64,000 nucleotides of DNA, from contig JAEPNV010000016.1 of NCBI GenBank assembly GCA_017643215.1, forward strand, positions 53,650 to 117,649, written 5' to 3'. Shown here one piece after another: positions 1 through 8,872 of this stretch (position 1 is its first letter; each line of letters starts with the position of its first letter). Position numbers and translations under genes: made by a program. The stretch is from Roseibium sp. (GTDB taxonomy: Bacteria; Pseudomonadota; Alphaproteobacteria; Rhizobiales; Stappiaceae). The notes under the pieces are model-generated. The model did not search any database. It worked only from the letters and a program-made list of their open reading frames with translations, and was not told where the DNA came from.

Positions 1-540
1 GTGGACGACAACTTCTCCGGCCGTGACTGGAACCTGGCCACCGCCATGGTCATCAACGGCGATGCCGCGTTCCAGATGATGGGCGACTGGGCCAAAGGCG
101 AGTTCCTCAATGCCGGCAAGGTGCCGGATCAGGACTTCCTGTGTTTCCGGTTCCCCGGCACGCAGGAGCAAGTGACGTTCAACGCCGACCAGTTCGCGAT
201 GTTCGCGCAAGGCCCGGAAGTCGGCAAGGAACAGGCCGCTCTGGCGACCGCGATCCTGTCGCCCTCTTTCCAGTCGGCCTTTAACGTCGTCAAAGGCTCG
301 GTGCCGGCGCGGACCGATGTGTCGAACGAAGCATTTGATGCTTGCGGCAAAAAAGGCATGGCGGATCTGAAAGCAGCGGCGGCCAGCGGCAACCTCGTCG
401 GGTCCATGGCCCATGGCCACGCCAACCCGGCCTCCGTGAAAAACGCGATCTATGACGTTGTCACCGCTCACTTCAACGGCGAGTACGACAGTGCTGCCGC
501 CGTCGATGAACTTGTGACCGCGGTTCAGATCAACAAGTGA
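1..540 (+). CDS. Sugar ABC transporter substrate-binding protein, C-terminal part (5' truncated by window edge)
   Basis: This is the last 179 codons of a periplasmic solute-binding protein. The frame is open to base 1, so the true start lies upstream; the GTG at base 1 is not claimed as a start. The lobe contains [16 protein letters not shown] and a helical C-terminus, as in family 1 extracellular binding proteins for sugars (CUT1, the glucose/mannose type). It should deliver substrate to the two permeases that follow directly. A stable hairpin lies 10 bases after its stop. The precise sugar cannot be read from the sequence. Confidence 0.85.
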   Translation: MDDNFSGRDWNLATAMVINGDAAFQMMGDWAKGEFLNAGKVPDQDFLCFRFPGTQEQVTFNADQFAMFAQGPEVGKEQAALATAILSPSFQSAFNVVKGSVPARTDVSNEAFDACGKKGMADLKAAAASGNLVGSMAHGHANPASVKNAIYDVVTAHFNGEYDSAAAVDELVTAVQINK

Positions 541-550
541 TCGACCGGAC

Positions 551-578
551 GGAAGGCGGCCTCGCGCGGCCGCCTTCC
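551..578 (+). promoter_or_regulatory. Intercistronic hairpin between binding protein and permease genes
   Basis: GGAAGGCGGCC and GGCCGCCTTCC form a perfect 11-bp stem with a 6-base loop. It sits between the binding-protein stop and the permease ribosome site (AGGAG, 8 bases before ATG 599). There is no T-tract, so a full terminator is unlikely. In ABC operons such hairpins commonly protect the 3' end of the binding-protein mRNA and lower permease expression. That role is inferred here. Confidence 0.7.
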
Positions 579-598
579 ACCCCGCCAGGAGATCCGAA

Positions 599-1501
599 AT
601 GCCTTCATCTGCGACGGCGACCCGCCCCGGTCTTGCCGACCGGCTGCGCGATGCCTTGCCCAAACTCGTCCTGAGCCCAACAGTCGCGATCGTTGCGATC
701 TTTGTCTACGGGTTCATTGCCTTCACCCTCTACCTGTCCTTCACGGACAGCCGGATACTTCCCACCTTCGGCTGGGTGGGCTGGCAGAACTACGAAAATC
801 TGTTCCGGATCCGCGCTTGGGACACAGCGGTCAACAACCTGATTGTGTTTGGCGTTTTGTACATCGTGGTCTGCTGCGCGCTTGGGCTGCTCCTGGCCAT
901 TTTGCTGGATCAACGTATCCGGGCGGAAGGATTTATCCGCACCATCTACCTTTATCCGATGGCGCTCAGCTTCATCGTCACCGGGGTCGCCTGGAAATGG
1001 TTCCTGGACCCGGGCATCGGCCTGGAGGCCGTGGTCCGCGGCTGGGGGTTTGAGAGTTTCACCTTCGGCTGGATCAAGGACAGCGATATGGCGATCTACA
1101 CGATCGTGATCGCCGCCGTCTGGCAAACCTCCGGGTTCGTGATGGCCATGTTCCTGGCAGGCCTGCGCGGGATCGACAGCGAGATGATGAAGGCAGCGCA
1201 GATCGACGGCGCTTCGACCTTCGCGCTCTACCGGCGGATCGTGATTCCGCAGCTTCGGCCGGCTTTCATGTCTGCCTTCGTGGTGCTCGCGCATATGGCG
1301 ATCAAGTCCTATGACTTGGTCATCGCGCTCACCGGCGGCGGGCCGGGCACAGCCACCGAGCTGCCCGCAACCTTCATGTATTCCTACACGTTCACACGCA
1401 ACCAGATGGGCATCGGTGCGGCATCCGCGGTCATCATGCTGATGACGATCGCCGCGATCATCGTCCCCTATCTCTGGTCTGAACTTCGGGAGAAGAAGTG
1501 A
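599..1501 (+). CDS. Sugar ABC transporter permease, MalF-like (CUT1)
   Basis: A 300-residue inner-membrane permease with about six hydrophobic segments and a BPD_transp_1 domain. The EAA loop that docks on the ATPase is visible in the second half as MKAAQIDGASTFALYRRIVIP. The length suits the glucose/mannose type (GtsB-like) rather than the longer enteric MalF. It has a clear AGGAG ribosome site. It overlaps the next permease by one base, consistent with a heterodimeric channel made from one mRNA. Confidence 0.93.
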   Translation: MPSSATATRPGLADRLRDALPKLVLSPTVAIVAIFVYGFIAFTLYLSFTDSRILPTFGWVGWQNYENLFRIRAWDTAVNNLIVFGVLYIVVCCALGLLLAILLDQRIRAEGFIRTIYLYPMALSFIVTGVAWKWFLDPGIGLEAVVRGWGFESFTFGWIKDSDMAIYTIVIAAVWQTSGFVMAMFLAGLRGIDSEMMKAAQIDGASTFALYRRIVIPQLRPAFMSAFVVLAHMAIKSYDLVIALTGGGPGTATELPATFMYSYTFTRNQMGIGAASAVIMLMTIAAIIVPYLWSELREKK

Positions 1502-2403
1502 TGACCGCCATTTCCGAAAACACAGCTGCCGCCGCCGAACCGCGCCGCGCCAGCGCCTTCAATCCGGCTCGTGTCGTGCTCTACGCGCTGCTTGCCCTCT
1601 TTTGCATCTACTACCTGCTGCCGCTCTATGTGATGGTGGTCAACTCGCTGAAGCCGCTGTCGGAAATCACGGCCGGCGGCATGATGGCCCTGCCCGGCGA
1701 CTGGACGATCGCGCCGTGGCAAAGTGCCTGGTCGTCGGCGCAGGTCGGCGTCGAGGCAACGGGTCTGAGGCCCTACTTTGTCAACTCGATCCTGATGGTC
1801 GTTCCGGCTGTCGCCCTGTCGACGATCCTGGGCGCACTCAATGGCTACGTGTTGACCAAGTGGCCGTTCCGCGGCGCGTCGATCCTGTTCGGCCTGCTGC
1901 TGTTCGGCTGCTTCATTCCGTTCCAGATGGTGTTGATCCCGATGGCGCGCATGCTCGGCCTGATGGGGCTCGCCGGGTCCGTGCCCGGGCTCATCTTCGT
2001 GCACCTTGTCTACGGCATCGGATTCTCGACGCTCTATTTCCGCAATTACTACGCGGCCTTTCCGACCGAACTGGTGCGGGCCGCGCAGATCGACGGCGCC
2101 GGGTTCTTCACCATCTTCTGGCGGATCCTGCTGCCGTCCTCCGGCCCGATCGCGGTCGTCTGCATCATCTGGCAGTTCACCAACATCTGGAACGACTTCC
2201 TGTTCGGGGCCTCGTTCTCCGATTTCGACAGCCAGCCGATGACCGTGGCCCTCAACAACCTCGTGCAGTCTTCGACGGGTGTGAAGGAATACAACGTCCA
2301 TTTCGCCGGTGCGATCATGGCCGCGCTCCCCACTCTTCTCGTCTACATCGTTGCCGGGCGCTTCTTCGTCCGCGGCCTGATGGCCGGGTCCGTGAAAGGA
2401 TAG
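1501..2403 (+). CDS. Sugar ABC transporter permease, MalG-like (CUT1)
   Basis: A 300-residue membrane permease that partners the preceding gene. The EAA motif reads VRAAQIDGAGFFTIFWRILLP, and the protein ends in the short RGLMAGSVKG tail typical of MalG/GtsC proteins. The A of its ATG is the last base of the upstream stop (TGATG). GGAG lies 8 bases upstream, which favours this ATG. An in-frame GTG three bases earlier is an alternative start. The pair forms the translocation pore. Confidence 0.93.
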   Translation: MTAISENTAAAAEPRRASAFNPARVVLYALLALFCIYYLLPLYVMVVNSLKPLSEITAGGMMALPGDWTIAPWQSAWSSAQVGVEATGLRPYFVNSILMVVPAVALSTILGALNGYVLTKWPFRGASILFGLLLFGCFIPFQMVLIPMARMLGLMGLAGSVPGLIFVHLVYGIGFSTLYFRNYYAAFPTELVRAAQIDGAGFFTIFWRILLPSSGPIAVVCIIWQFTNIWNDFLFGASFSDFDSQPMTVALNNLVQSSTGVKEYNVHFAGAIMAALPTLLVYIVAGRFFVRGLMAGSVKG

Positions 2404-2407
2404 GACT

Positions 2408-3517
2408 ATGGGTTTTCTCGACATCAACAAAGCCACCAAAGCCTATGGCGCCGTGCAGGTGCTGCATGAAACCAACATCTCGGTGGAAGAAGGCGAATTC
2501 CTGGTTCTCGTCGGACCGTCCGGGTGCGGCAAGTCCACGCTGCTCAACATGATCGCCGGTCTTGAGGACATCACCACCGGCGAGATCGCCATCCGCGACC
2601 GCAGCATGAACGGCGTCAAGCCGGCGGACCGGAACATCGCCATGGTGTTTCAGTCCTACGCGCTTTACCCGAACATGACGGTCAAGGGGAACATCTCCTT
2701 CGGCATGGAAATGCACGGCATTGCCAAGGCCGAACGCGAGAAGCGGATTTCCCAGGTCGCGGATCTTCTTCAAATCACGCACCTTCTTGACCGCAAGCCG
2801 GGTCAGCTTTCCGGCGGTCAGCGCCAACGCGTCGCCATGGGCCGGGCTCTTGTCCGCGAGCCGGATGTCTTCCTGTTCGATGAGCCGCTGTCGAATCTCG
2901 ACGCCAAGCTCCGCGTCGACATGCGGACGGAAATCAAGAAGCTTCACCAAAAGCTTGGCACCACGATTGTCTATGTGACCCACGATCAGATCGAGGCCCT
3001 GACCCTGTCGACGCGGATCGCGGTGATGTTCGGCGGCTACGTCCAGCAGCTCGGCACGCCGAAGGAAATCTACGACAATCCGGCCAACATGTTCGTCGCC
3101 GGTTTCATGGGCTCGCCCTCGATGAACCTGTTCCCGGCCAAGGTCGTGTCGGCAAACGGCGTTCCGGCCGCGGAAGTGCGGCTCGCCGACGGCAATGCGG
3201 CGATGATCCCGTTCGCGAGCGGGCGCATGAACGGCAATGACGGCCGGGACATCATTTTGGGCATCCGGCCGGAGGCCATCACCGACCGCGACGGGGCGGA
3301 CCGCAATTCGGACGCGGTCCATATCGTCGACATGCCGGTCGAGGTAACTGAGCCCGCCGGATCCGACACCTTCGTCGTCAGCCAGATCGGCGGCAAGGAC
3401 GTGACCGGACGGTTCCGCGCGGATGTCGCCGTCAACGCCGGCCAGCGGTTCCCGTTCGCGTTCAACATGGAAAAGGCGGTCGCCTTTGATCCGCAAAGCG
3501 AACAGCGGATCGCCTGA
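2408..3517 (+). CDS. Sugar ABC transporter ATP-binding protein, MalK/UgpC family
   Basis: A 369-residue ATPase for the sugar transporter. Walker A is GPSGCGKST at residues 36-44, the signature is LSGGQRQR, Walker B is VFLFDEPLSNLDA, and the switch histidine is in YVTHDQ. The roughly 130 residues after the ATPase core match the TOBE regulatory domain of MalK-type subunits. AAGGA precedes the ATG, which lies 4 bases after the permease stop. One MalK may serve several CUT1 systems, so specificity is not set by this subunit. Confidence 0.95.
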   Translation: MGFLDINKATKAYGAVQVLHETNISVEEGEFLVLVGPSGCGKSTLLNMIAGLEDITTGEIAIRDRSMNGVKPADRNIAMVFQSYALYPNMTVKGNISFGMEMHGIAKAEREKRISQVADLLQITHLLDRKPGQLSGGQRQRVAMGRALVREPDVFLFDEPLSNLDAKLRVDMRTEIKKLHQKLGTTIVYVTHDQIEALTLSTRIAVMFGGYVQQLGTPKEIYDNPANMFVAGFMGSPSMNLFPAKVVSANGVPAAEVRLADGNAAMIPFASGRMNGNDGRDIILGIRPEAITDRDGADRNSDAVHIVDMPVEVTEPAGSDTFVVSQIGGKDVTGRFRADVAVNAGQRFPFAFNMEKAVAFDPQSEQRIA

Positions 3518-3519
3518 CG

Positions 3520-5004
3520 ATGTTTGACGGGCCGGACATCGTGATCATCGGGAGCGGCATGGGCGGCGCCAGTCTGGCGGCCGGCCTTGCCCCGACCGGT
3601 GCCAGGATTACGATCCTGGAGCGCGGATACCCAATCCCGGATGACGCGCCGGCCCGCGATCCCTGGCGGATCTATACAAACAGCGCTTTCCGGTCCAAGG
3701 AAACCTGGCTGGACGAAACCGGCCGACCGTTCGAACCGGGCAACTATTACAATGTCGGCGGCAACTCCAAGCTCTATGGCGCCGTCCTGATCCGTTACCG
3801 CGAAGCCGACTTCAAGGCGATGGAACACCATGACGGGGTCTCTCCCGCATGGCCATTCGCGTATGACGAACTCAAACCCTGGTACGACAAGGCCGAACAG
3901 CTTTATCAAGTGCGCGGCGATGTGGCCTCGGACCGCACCGAGCCGGCCCATGGCGCGCCCTACCCCTTTCCGCCGGTCCCCGATGAACCGGCCATCGCGG
4001 ACGCCCGCGCCCGGCTGGAACGGGTCGGCGTTCCGCCGTTCACCTTGCCGCTCGGCGTCGACATCGACCGGTGGCTTTCCGCCGGCCAATCCGGCTGGGA
4101 CGGCTATCCCGATCAGCGCTGCGGCAAGATGGACGCTGAGACCTGCGGCCTCGCCGCGGCCCTTGCCCATGACAACGTCCAGCTCATCACCGGCGCCAAG
4201 GTCAAAAACCTTAAGATCGGGCGGGACAACCGTCGGATCGCGGAGGTCGTTTATGAAAAGGGCGGCGAGGAGCATACCCTCAAGCCGGATTTCTTCGCCG
4301 TGTGCGCCGGTGCGGTGCAATCGGCCGCGCTGCTGTTGCGGTCGGGCCTTGCCAACAGCACGGACCAGGTCGGCCGCCATTTCATGAACCACAACGCGAC
4401 CGCCATGATCGCGATCGATCCGCGGTTCAAGAACGACGCGGTCTACCAGAAGACCTTTGGCATCAACGAGTGGTATCTGTCGGACGGCAATGGCGGCAAA
4501 CCGCTCGGCAATGTCCAGCTTCTGGGACGGGTGACACCGGACATCCTGAAGATCCAGGTGCCGCAGTTGCCCATGCCCGCCGCGCGCTGGATTTCCGGGC
4601 ACGCGCTCGATCTTTATCTCATTTCAGAGGACCTGCCGGATCCCGAAAGCCGGGTGACCTTGAGCGGTGATAAGATCCAGCTTCGCTGGCGGCGGTCCAA
4701 CATGACGGCGCACAAAAAGCTCGTTTCCAAGACCCGCAAAGCGCTGCGGGCGGCCGGCTTTCCGGTCGCGCTGGCGCGTTTGTTTGACGGCCGTGTACCG
4801 TCGCACCAATGCGGGACGGTCCGTCTTGGCGACGACCCGGCATCCTCGGTGCTCGATCCCGAGTGCCGGTCCTGGGACCATCCCAACCTTTTCGTGACCG
4901 ACGCCGGCGCCCTGCCGACCTCCGCGGCGGTCAACCCGGCCCTGACCGTCGCCGCTCTGGCGCTCAGGGCCTCCAACACCATCACCAAGGACCTTGCGGC
5001 ATGA
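3520..5004 (+). CDS. GMC family FAD-dependent oxidoreductase
   Basis: A 494-residue flavoprotein. An N-terminal dinucleotide fold (IVIIGSGMGGASLAAGL, residues 7-23) binds FAD. The C-terminus has the GMC catalytic region, with a His in SHQCGT and an Asn in AVNPALT. Such enzymes oxidise a sugar or alcohol hydroxyl and pass electrons to oxygen or a carrier. There is no signal peptide, so it is predicted cytoplasmic. It starts 2 bases after malK stops and overlaps the following SDR gene by 4 bases, which ties it to use of the imported sugar. The exact substrate is unknown. Confidence 0.9.
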   Translation: MFDGPDIVIIGSGMGGASLAAGLAPTGARITILERGYPIPDDAPARDPWRIYTNSAFRSKETWLDETGRPFEPGNYYNVGGNSKLYGAVLIRYREADFKAMEHHDGVSPAWPFAYDELKPWYDKAEQLYQVRGDVASDRTEPAHGAPYPFPPVPDEPAIADARARLERVGVPPFTLPLGVDIDRWLSAGQSGWDGYPDQRCGKMDAETCGLAAALAHDNVQLITGAKVKNLKIGRDNRRIAEVVYEKGGEEHTLKPDFFAVCAGAVQSAALLLRSGLANSTDQVGRHFMNHNATAMIAIDPRFKNDAVYQKTFGINEWYLSDGNGGKPLGNVQLLGRVTPDILKIQVPQLPMPAARWISGHALDLYLISEDLPDPESRVTLSGDKIQLRWRRSNMTAHKKLVSKTRKALRAAGFPVALARLFDGRVPSHQCGTVRLGDDPASSVLDPECRSWDHPNLFVTDAGALPTSAAVNPALTVAALALRASNTITKDLAA

Positions 5005-5759
5005 ATAAAGTCGCGCTGATCACCGGCGGCCAGAAAGGCATCGGTTTTGGCATCGCGGAAGCGCTCATTGCGGCCGGATACCACGTTGCCCTCGCATCCC
5101 GCAGCGCCGCCGACAGCCCGGACGTGCAGGACGCGCTGTCAAAACTGGGGCCCGACGCCCGCTACTATTCCCATGACATGCAGGATGTGGAGCGGCACGG
5201 CGCGCTGGTCGACCGGATCGAGGCCGACATGGGTCCCGTGACCGCCTTGGTGTCGAATGCCGGGGTGCCGGCCAAGGTCCGCGGCGACATGCTCGATATC
5301 GTTCCGGACAATTTCGATTTTGTGCTCAACGTCAATCTGCGCGGCGCGTTTTTCCTCGCCCAAGAGGTCGCCAGGCGGATGATCGCACGCGCGGACGGCG
5401 CCTACCAGTCGATCACCTTCGTAACCTCGGTCAGCGCCTCGATGGTGTCCATCGAGCGGGCCGAATACTGCATCTCCAAGGCCGGCGCGGCGATGATGGC
5501 CGAACTCTTCGCCGTCCGGCTCGCGCCGCACGGCATCGGCGTCTTCGAGCTGCGGCCCGGCATCATCGAGACCGGCATGACCGCCGGCGTCAAGGACAAG
5601 TACACCGCACGGATCGAGGGCGGCCTGGTGCCCGCGGCCCGGTGGGGACAGCCCGCCGATATCGGCGGGATTGTCGTCCCGATCGCCGAGGGCCAGATGG
5701 CGTTTGCCACCGGCTCGGCCATTCCGGTCGATGGCGGCCTGTCGATCCCGCGGCTTTGA
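5001..5759 (+). CDS. SDR family NAD(P)-dependent dehydrogenase/reductase
   Basis: A 252-residue short-chain dehydrogenase. The cofactor motif is TGGQKGIG near the N-terminus, followed by a SNAG-type motif and the catalytic Ser-Tyr-Lys set (VTSVSAS ... YCISK). The C-terminal PVDGG is typical of classical SDRs of the FabG type. The ATG lies inside the GMC stop (ATGA overlap), and an in-frame extension further upstream is rejected as overlap. Between two GMC dehydrogenases it most likely reduces or oxidises a carbonyl intermediate of the same pathway. Confidence 0.92.
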   Translation: MNKVALITGGQKGIGFGIAEALIAAGYHVALASRSAADSPDVQDALSKLGPDARYYSHDMQDVERHGALVDRIEADMGPVTALVSNAGVPAKVRGDMLDIVPDNFDFVLNVNLRGAFFLAQEVARRMIARADGAYQSITFVTSVSASMVSIERAEYCISKAGAAMMAELFAVRLAPHGIGVFELRPGIIETGMTAGVKDKYTARIEGGLVPAARWGQPADIGGIVVPIAEGQMAFATGSAIPVDGGLSIPRL

Positions 5760-5769
5760 GGACAGTGTG

Positions 5770-7362
5770 ATGGCGGAAGGCTACGATTTCATCATCATTG
5801 GCGGCGGCAGCGCGGGATCGGTCCTGGCGGCGCGCTTGTCGGAAAACCCGGACGTATCCGTGCTCGTTTTGGAAGCCGGCGGGCGCGACTGGCATCCGTT
5901 TTATCATGTGCCCGCCGGCTTTGCGAAAATGACCAAGGGCATCGGCTCCTGGGGCTGGCACACCGTTCCGCAAAAGCACATGAAGGACCGGGTGTTCCGC
6001 TACACCCAGGCCAAGGTGATCGGCGGCGGATCGGCGATCAACGCGCAGATCTATACGCGCGGCAACGCCCGCGACTATGACGAATGGCGGCAGATGGGCT
6101 GTGACGGCTGGGGCTATGAGGACGTCCTGCCCTACTTCAAGAAGGCCGAAGACAACGACACCTTCGAAAACCGGTATCACGGCAGGGGCGGACCGCTTGG
6201 CGTGTCGAAGCCCCGCGCGCCCTTGCCGATTTGTGACGCCTATTTCGAAGCCGCCGCCGAGCTCGGCATTCCCTTCAATGACGACCTGACCGGCGCGACA
6301 CAAGATGGCGTCGGTTACTACCAGCTCACCCAGCGCAACGCCCGGCGGTCCTCCGCGGCGATGGCCTATCTGGCGCCGAACCGGGGCCGGTCCAACCTGA
6401 CGGTCAAGACCGGGCTGCAGGTGCGGCGGATCGCCGTCGAAAACGGCCGGGCGACGGGACTCGAGTTGACCGACGGGACGCGTATCACCGCGGCCAAAGA
6501 GGTCATCCTGTCCTGCGGGTCCATCGGCTCGCCCCGCCTCTTGCAACTGTCGGGCATCGGCCCGGCCGATCATTTGAGCGGGCTCGGGATCAAGGTTGTT
6601 CACGATCAACCGGAGGTCGGCGCGAACCTTCAGGATCATCTCGACCTTTACTGTATCAGCGAGGTGAGCGGCCCTTATACCTACGACCGCTACGCGAAGC
6701 TCCACTGGTCGGCGGTCGCCGGACTGCAATACCTTTTCACCAAGGGTGGACCCGTGGCCTCCAGCCTGTTTGAGACCGGCGGCTTCTGGTACGCGAACAA
6801 GGAGGCACGCTCGCCCGACCTGCAGTTCCATCTGGGTCTGGGCACCGGCATTGAATCGGGTGTGGCCGCCATGCCCGATGGCGGCGTCACGCTCAATTCA
6901 TGCTACTTGCGCCCCCGCGCGCGCGGCACGGTCCGTTTGCAAAGCGCCGATCCGGCCAAGGCGCCGCTCATCGATCCCAACTACCTGTCGGACCCGAACG
7001 ACCGGGAGATGTCGATCCGCGGCCTGAAACTGACACAGGACATCCTCGCCCAGGGCCCGTTGAAGAAGTTCATCAAGGCCGAGCGGCTCCCTGGACCCGG
7101 CGTGAAGACGGACGACGAGTATTTCAACTTCATCTGCGAGCACTCCAAGACCTCGCACCACCCGGTCGGCACCTGCCGTATGGGCCCTGATCCGAACGCG
7201 GTTCTCGACACACGCCTGCGCATGAACGGGATCGAGGGTTTGCGGGTCGCCGATGCGTCGATCATGCCGACCATCATCTCGTCCAACACCAATGCCGCGG
7301 CCATCATGATCGGCGAAAAGGCCGCCGACATGATCCGTGAAGACAACGGGATAGCCTCATGA
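5770..7362 (+). CDS. GMC family oxidoreductase, choline/alcohol dehydrogenase-like
   Basis: A 530-residue flavoenzyme, different in subtype from the first GMC protein. It has an FAD motif (IIGGGSAGSVLAARL), the GMC signature region VIGGGSAINAQIYTRG, and the C-terminal catalytic HPVGTCRMG and SSNTNAAAIMIGEK segments seen in BetA-like enzymes. The ATG at 5770 follows the SDR stop by 10 bases; longer in-frame starts lie inside the SDR gene. The next gene overlaps it by 4 bases. It probably oxidises an alcohol group of a pathway intermediate. Confidence 0.92.
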   Translation: MAEGYDFIIIGGGSAGSVLAARLSENPDVSVLVLEAGGRDWHPFYHVPAGFAKMTKGIGSWGWHTVPQKHMKDRVFRYTQAKVIGGGSAINAQIYTRGNARDYDEWRQMGCDGWGYEDVLPYFKKAEDNDTFENRYHGRGGPLGVSKPRAPLPICDAYFEAAAELGIPFNDDLTGATQDGVGYYQLTQRNARRSSAAMAYLAPNRGRSNLTVKTGLQVRRIAVENGRATGLELTDGTRITAAKEVILSCGSIGSPRLLQLSGIGPADHLSGLGIKVVHDQPEVGANLQDHLDLYCISEVSGPYTYDRYAKLHWSAVAGLQYLFTKGGPVASSLFETGGFWYANKEARSPDLQFHLGLGTGIESGVAAMPDGGVTLNSCYLRPRARGTVRLQSADPAKAPLIDPNYLSDPNDREMSIRGLKLTQDILAQGPLKKFIKAERLPGPGVKTDDEYFNFICEHSKTSHHPVGTCRMGPDPNAVLDTRLRMNGIEGLRVADASIMPTIISSNTNAAAIMIGEKAADMIREDNGIAS

Positions 7363-7682
7363 TCCGCCATATCGTCCTGGTCCGCTTCCGCCCCGATGTG
7401 TCCGAACAGACGATTTCGGCCCTCTTCCAAGAACTGCACGAGATCGAGGACAAAATTCCAGGCTTGATCGCGATGACCTCGGGCCGCAGCGAGAGCCCGG
7501 AAAAGATCGAGCGCGGCTACATGCACGGTTTTGTCGTCGACTTTGCCGACTGGGACGCGCTGGCCGCTTACCAGGACCATCCCGATCACAACGCGCTCGG
7601 CGCCAAACTGGTCGCCAACGCGGTCGGCGGGCTTGACGGCATTCTGGTTCTGGACATTCCCGTCGCCGCGCGCGCGGCGTGA
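7359..7682 (+). CDS. Dabb (stress-responsive alpha-beta barrel) domain protein
   Basis: A small protein of 107 residues starting MIRHIVLVRFRPD, the usual opening of the Dabb fold. It has the later HGFVVDFADWDALAAYQDHPDH segment that closes the barrel. These small dimeric ferredoxin-like proteins often accompany catabolic enzymes, and some act as lyases or cyclases. The ATG overlaps the GMC stop by 4 bases, so it is translationally coupled. Its reaction here is unknown. Confidence 0.88.
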   Translation: MIRHIVLVRFRPDVSEQTISALFQELHEIEDKIPGLIAMTSGRSESPEKIERGYMHGFVVDFADWDALAAYQDHPDHNALGAKLVANAVGGLDGILVLDIPVAARAA

Positions 7683-7703
7683 TCTCAACACACAGGTTTT
7701 TCG

Positions 7704-8867
7704 ATGCTCACCCTTCCAACCTATGACAACCGACTGGAACCTTACACGCTTACCGGTGAGGCTCTGACGCCGCGCGCGCCGCAGGTGCCGCTCACACGTA
7801 CCGCCTTCGCCGCGGCCCATGTCGTGTCGGATCCGCTGGCAGAGCGCGATCCGTGGGTCGGCTCGCCCGCTGTCGATTGGGAGAACACGCTCAAGTTCCG
7901 CCATTGGCTCTGGGACCAGGGCCTGGGGCTCGCCGAAGCCATGGACACGGCACAGCGCGGCATGGGCGTGGATTGGAAGACGGCAAAGGAACTCATCGAA
8001 CGCACCATGGCGGAGGCCAAGCGTCACCCCTTGAAGCCGCGCGTGGCGTGCGGTGCCGGCACCGATCAGCTGCCGCTTTCGGACCTGACGGACGCCGACA
8101 AAATCATCGCGGCGTACAGCGAACAAATGGAAGCGATCGAGGCGGCCGGCGGACAGGTCATCCTGATGGCCTCACGGGCGTTTCCAGCCATCGGCGCCGG
8201 CCCGGACACCTACCGGGATGTCTATGGAAAGCTGCTGACCCAGGCGTCCGATCCGGTCATCCTCCATTGGCTGGGTGACATGTTCGACCCGGCGCTGAAA
8301 GGGTACTGGGGCGCCGACGATGTCGCCGCGGCCTCCGACGCGGTGCTGTCGATCATCGAAACCCACGCCGGCAAGGTCGACGGCATCAAGATCTCCCTGC
8401 TCGACCAGGCCCATGAGGAAGCCTTCCGCGCCCGTCTTCCGAATGGCGTCCGGCTTTATACCGGGGACGACTTCAACTACGCCGATCTGATCCGGGGCGA
8501 CGGGACGCATTACTCCCATGCACTGCTTGGCGCGTTCGCGGCGATCGCACCGGTCGCCAGCCAGGCGCTCGAGGCGCTCGCGAAGGACGATCTTGAAACC
8601 TATCACGCGCTGTTTGCGCCGACCGTGCCGCTCAGCCGGGAGATCTTCAAGGCGCCGACCCAGTTCTACAAGGCGGGGATTGCGTTTCTTGCCTGGCTTA
8701 ACGATGCCCAGAGCCACTTCATCATGCCGGGCGGGTTTCAGTCGTCCCGCGAGATCACGCACTACGCCGAAGTGTTCCGGCTTGCGGACCAATCCCGGCT
8801 GCTGTCACGCCCCGATGTGGCGGAAGAGCGCATGGCGTTGCTCCTGCGCCTTCACGGGATCACATAG
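7704..8867 (+). CDS. DUF993 family protein (dihydrodipicolinate-synthase-like aldolase)
   Basis: A 387-residue protein resembling DUF993, a family related to class I aldolases of the DapA/NAL fold and usually found in sugar or polyol catabolic clusters. Visible barrel-like segments are ACGAGTDQLP, GGQVILMASRAF, VILHWLGDMFDPAL and VDGIKISLLD; the Lys of the last is the best Schiff-base candidate. If it is an aldolase it would cleave an oxidised sugar acid. It sits after the dehydrogenases and before glycerate kinase, which fits. The family assignment is firm in outline, but the activity is inferred. Confidence 0.82.
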   Translation: MLTLPTYDNRLEPYTLTGEALTPRAPQVPLTRTAFAAAHVVSDPLAERDPWVGSPAVDWENTLKFRHWLWDQGLGLAEAMDTAQRGMGVDWKTAKELIERTMAEAKRHPLKPRVACGAGTDQLPLSDLTDADKIIAAYSEQMEAIEAAGGQVILMASRAFPAIGAGPDTYRDVYGKLLTQASDPVILHWLGDMFDPALKGYWGADDVAAASDAVLSIIETHAGKVDGIKISLLDQAHEEAFRARLPNGVRLYTGDDFNYADLIRGDGTHYSHALLGAFAAIAPVASQALEALAKDDLETYHALFAPTVPLSREIFKAPTQFYKAGIAFLAWLNDAQSHFIMPGGFQSSREITHYAEVFRLADQSRLLSRPDVAEERMALLLRLHGIT

Positions 8868-8872
8868 GCGCC

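Noticed and set aside
3070..4602. Long open frame on the - strand opposite the ATPase and first GMC gene
   Set aside because: It lies antisense to two clearly identified genes, has no domain and is Arg/Gly/Ala-rich, as expected from antisense reading of GC-rich codons.
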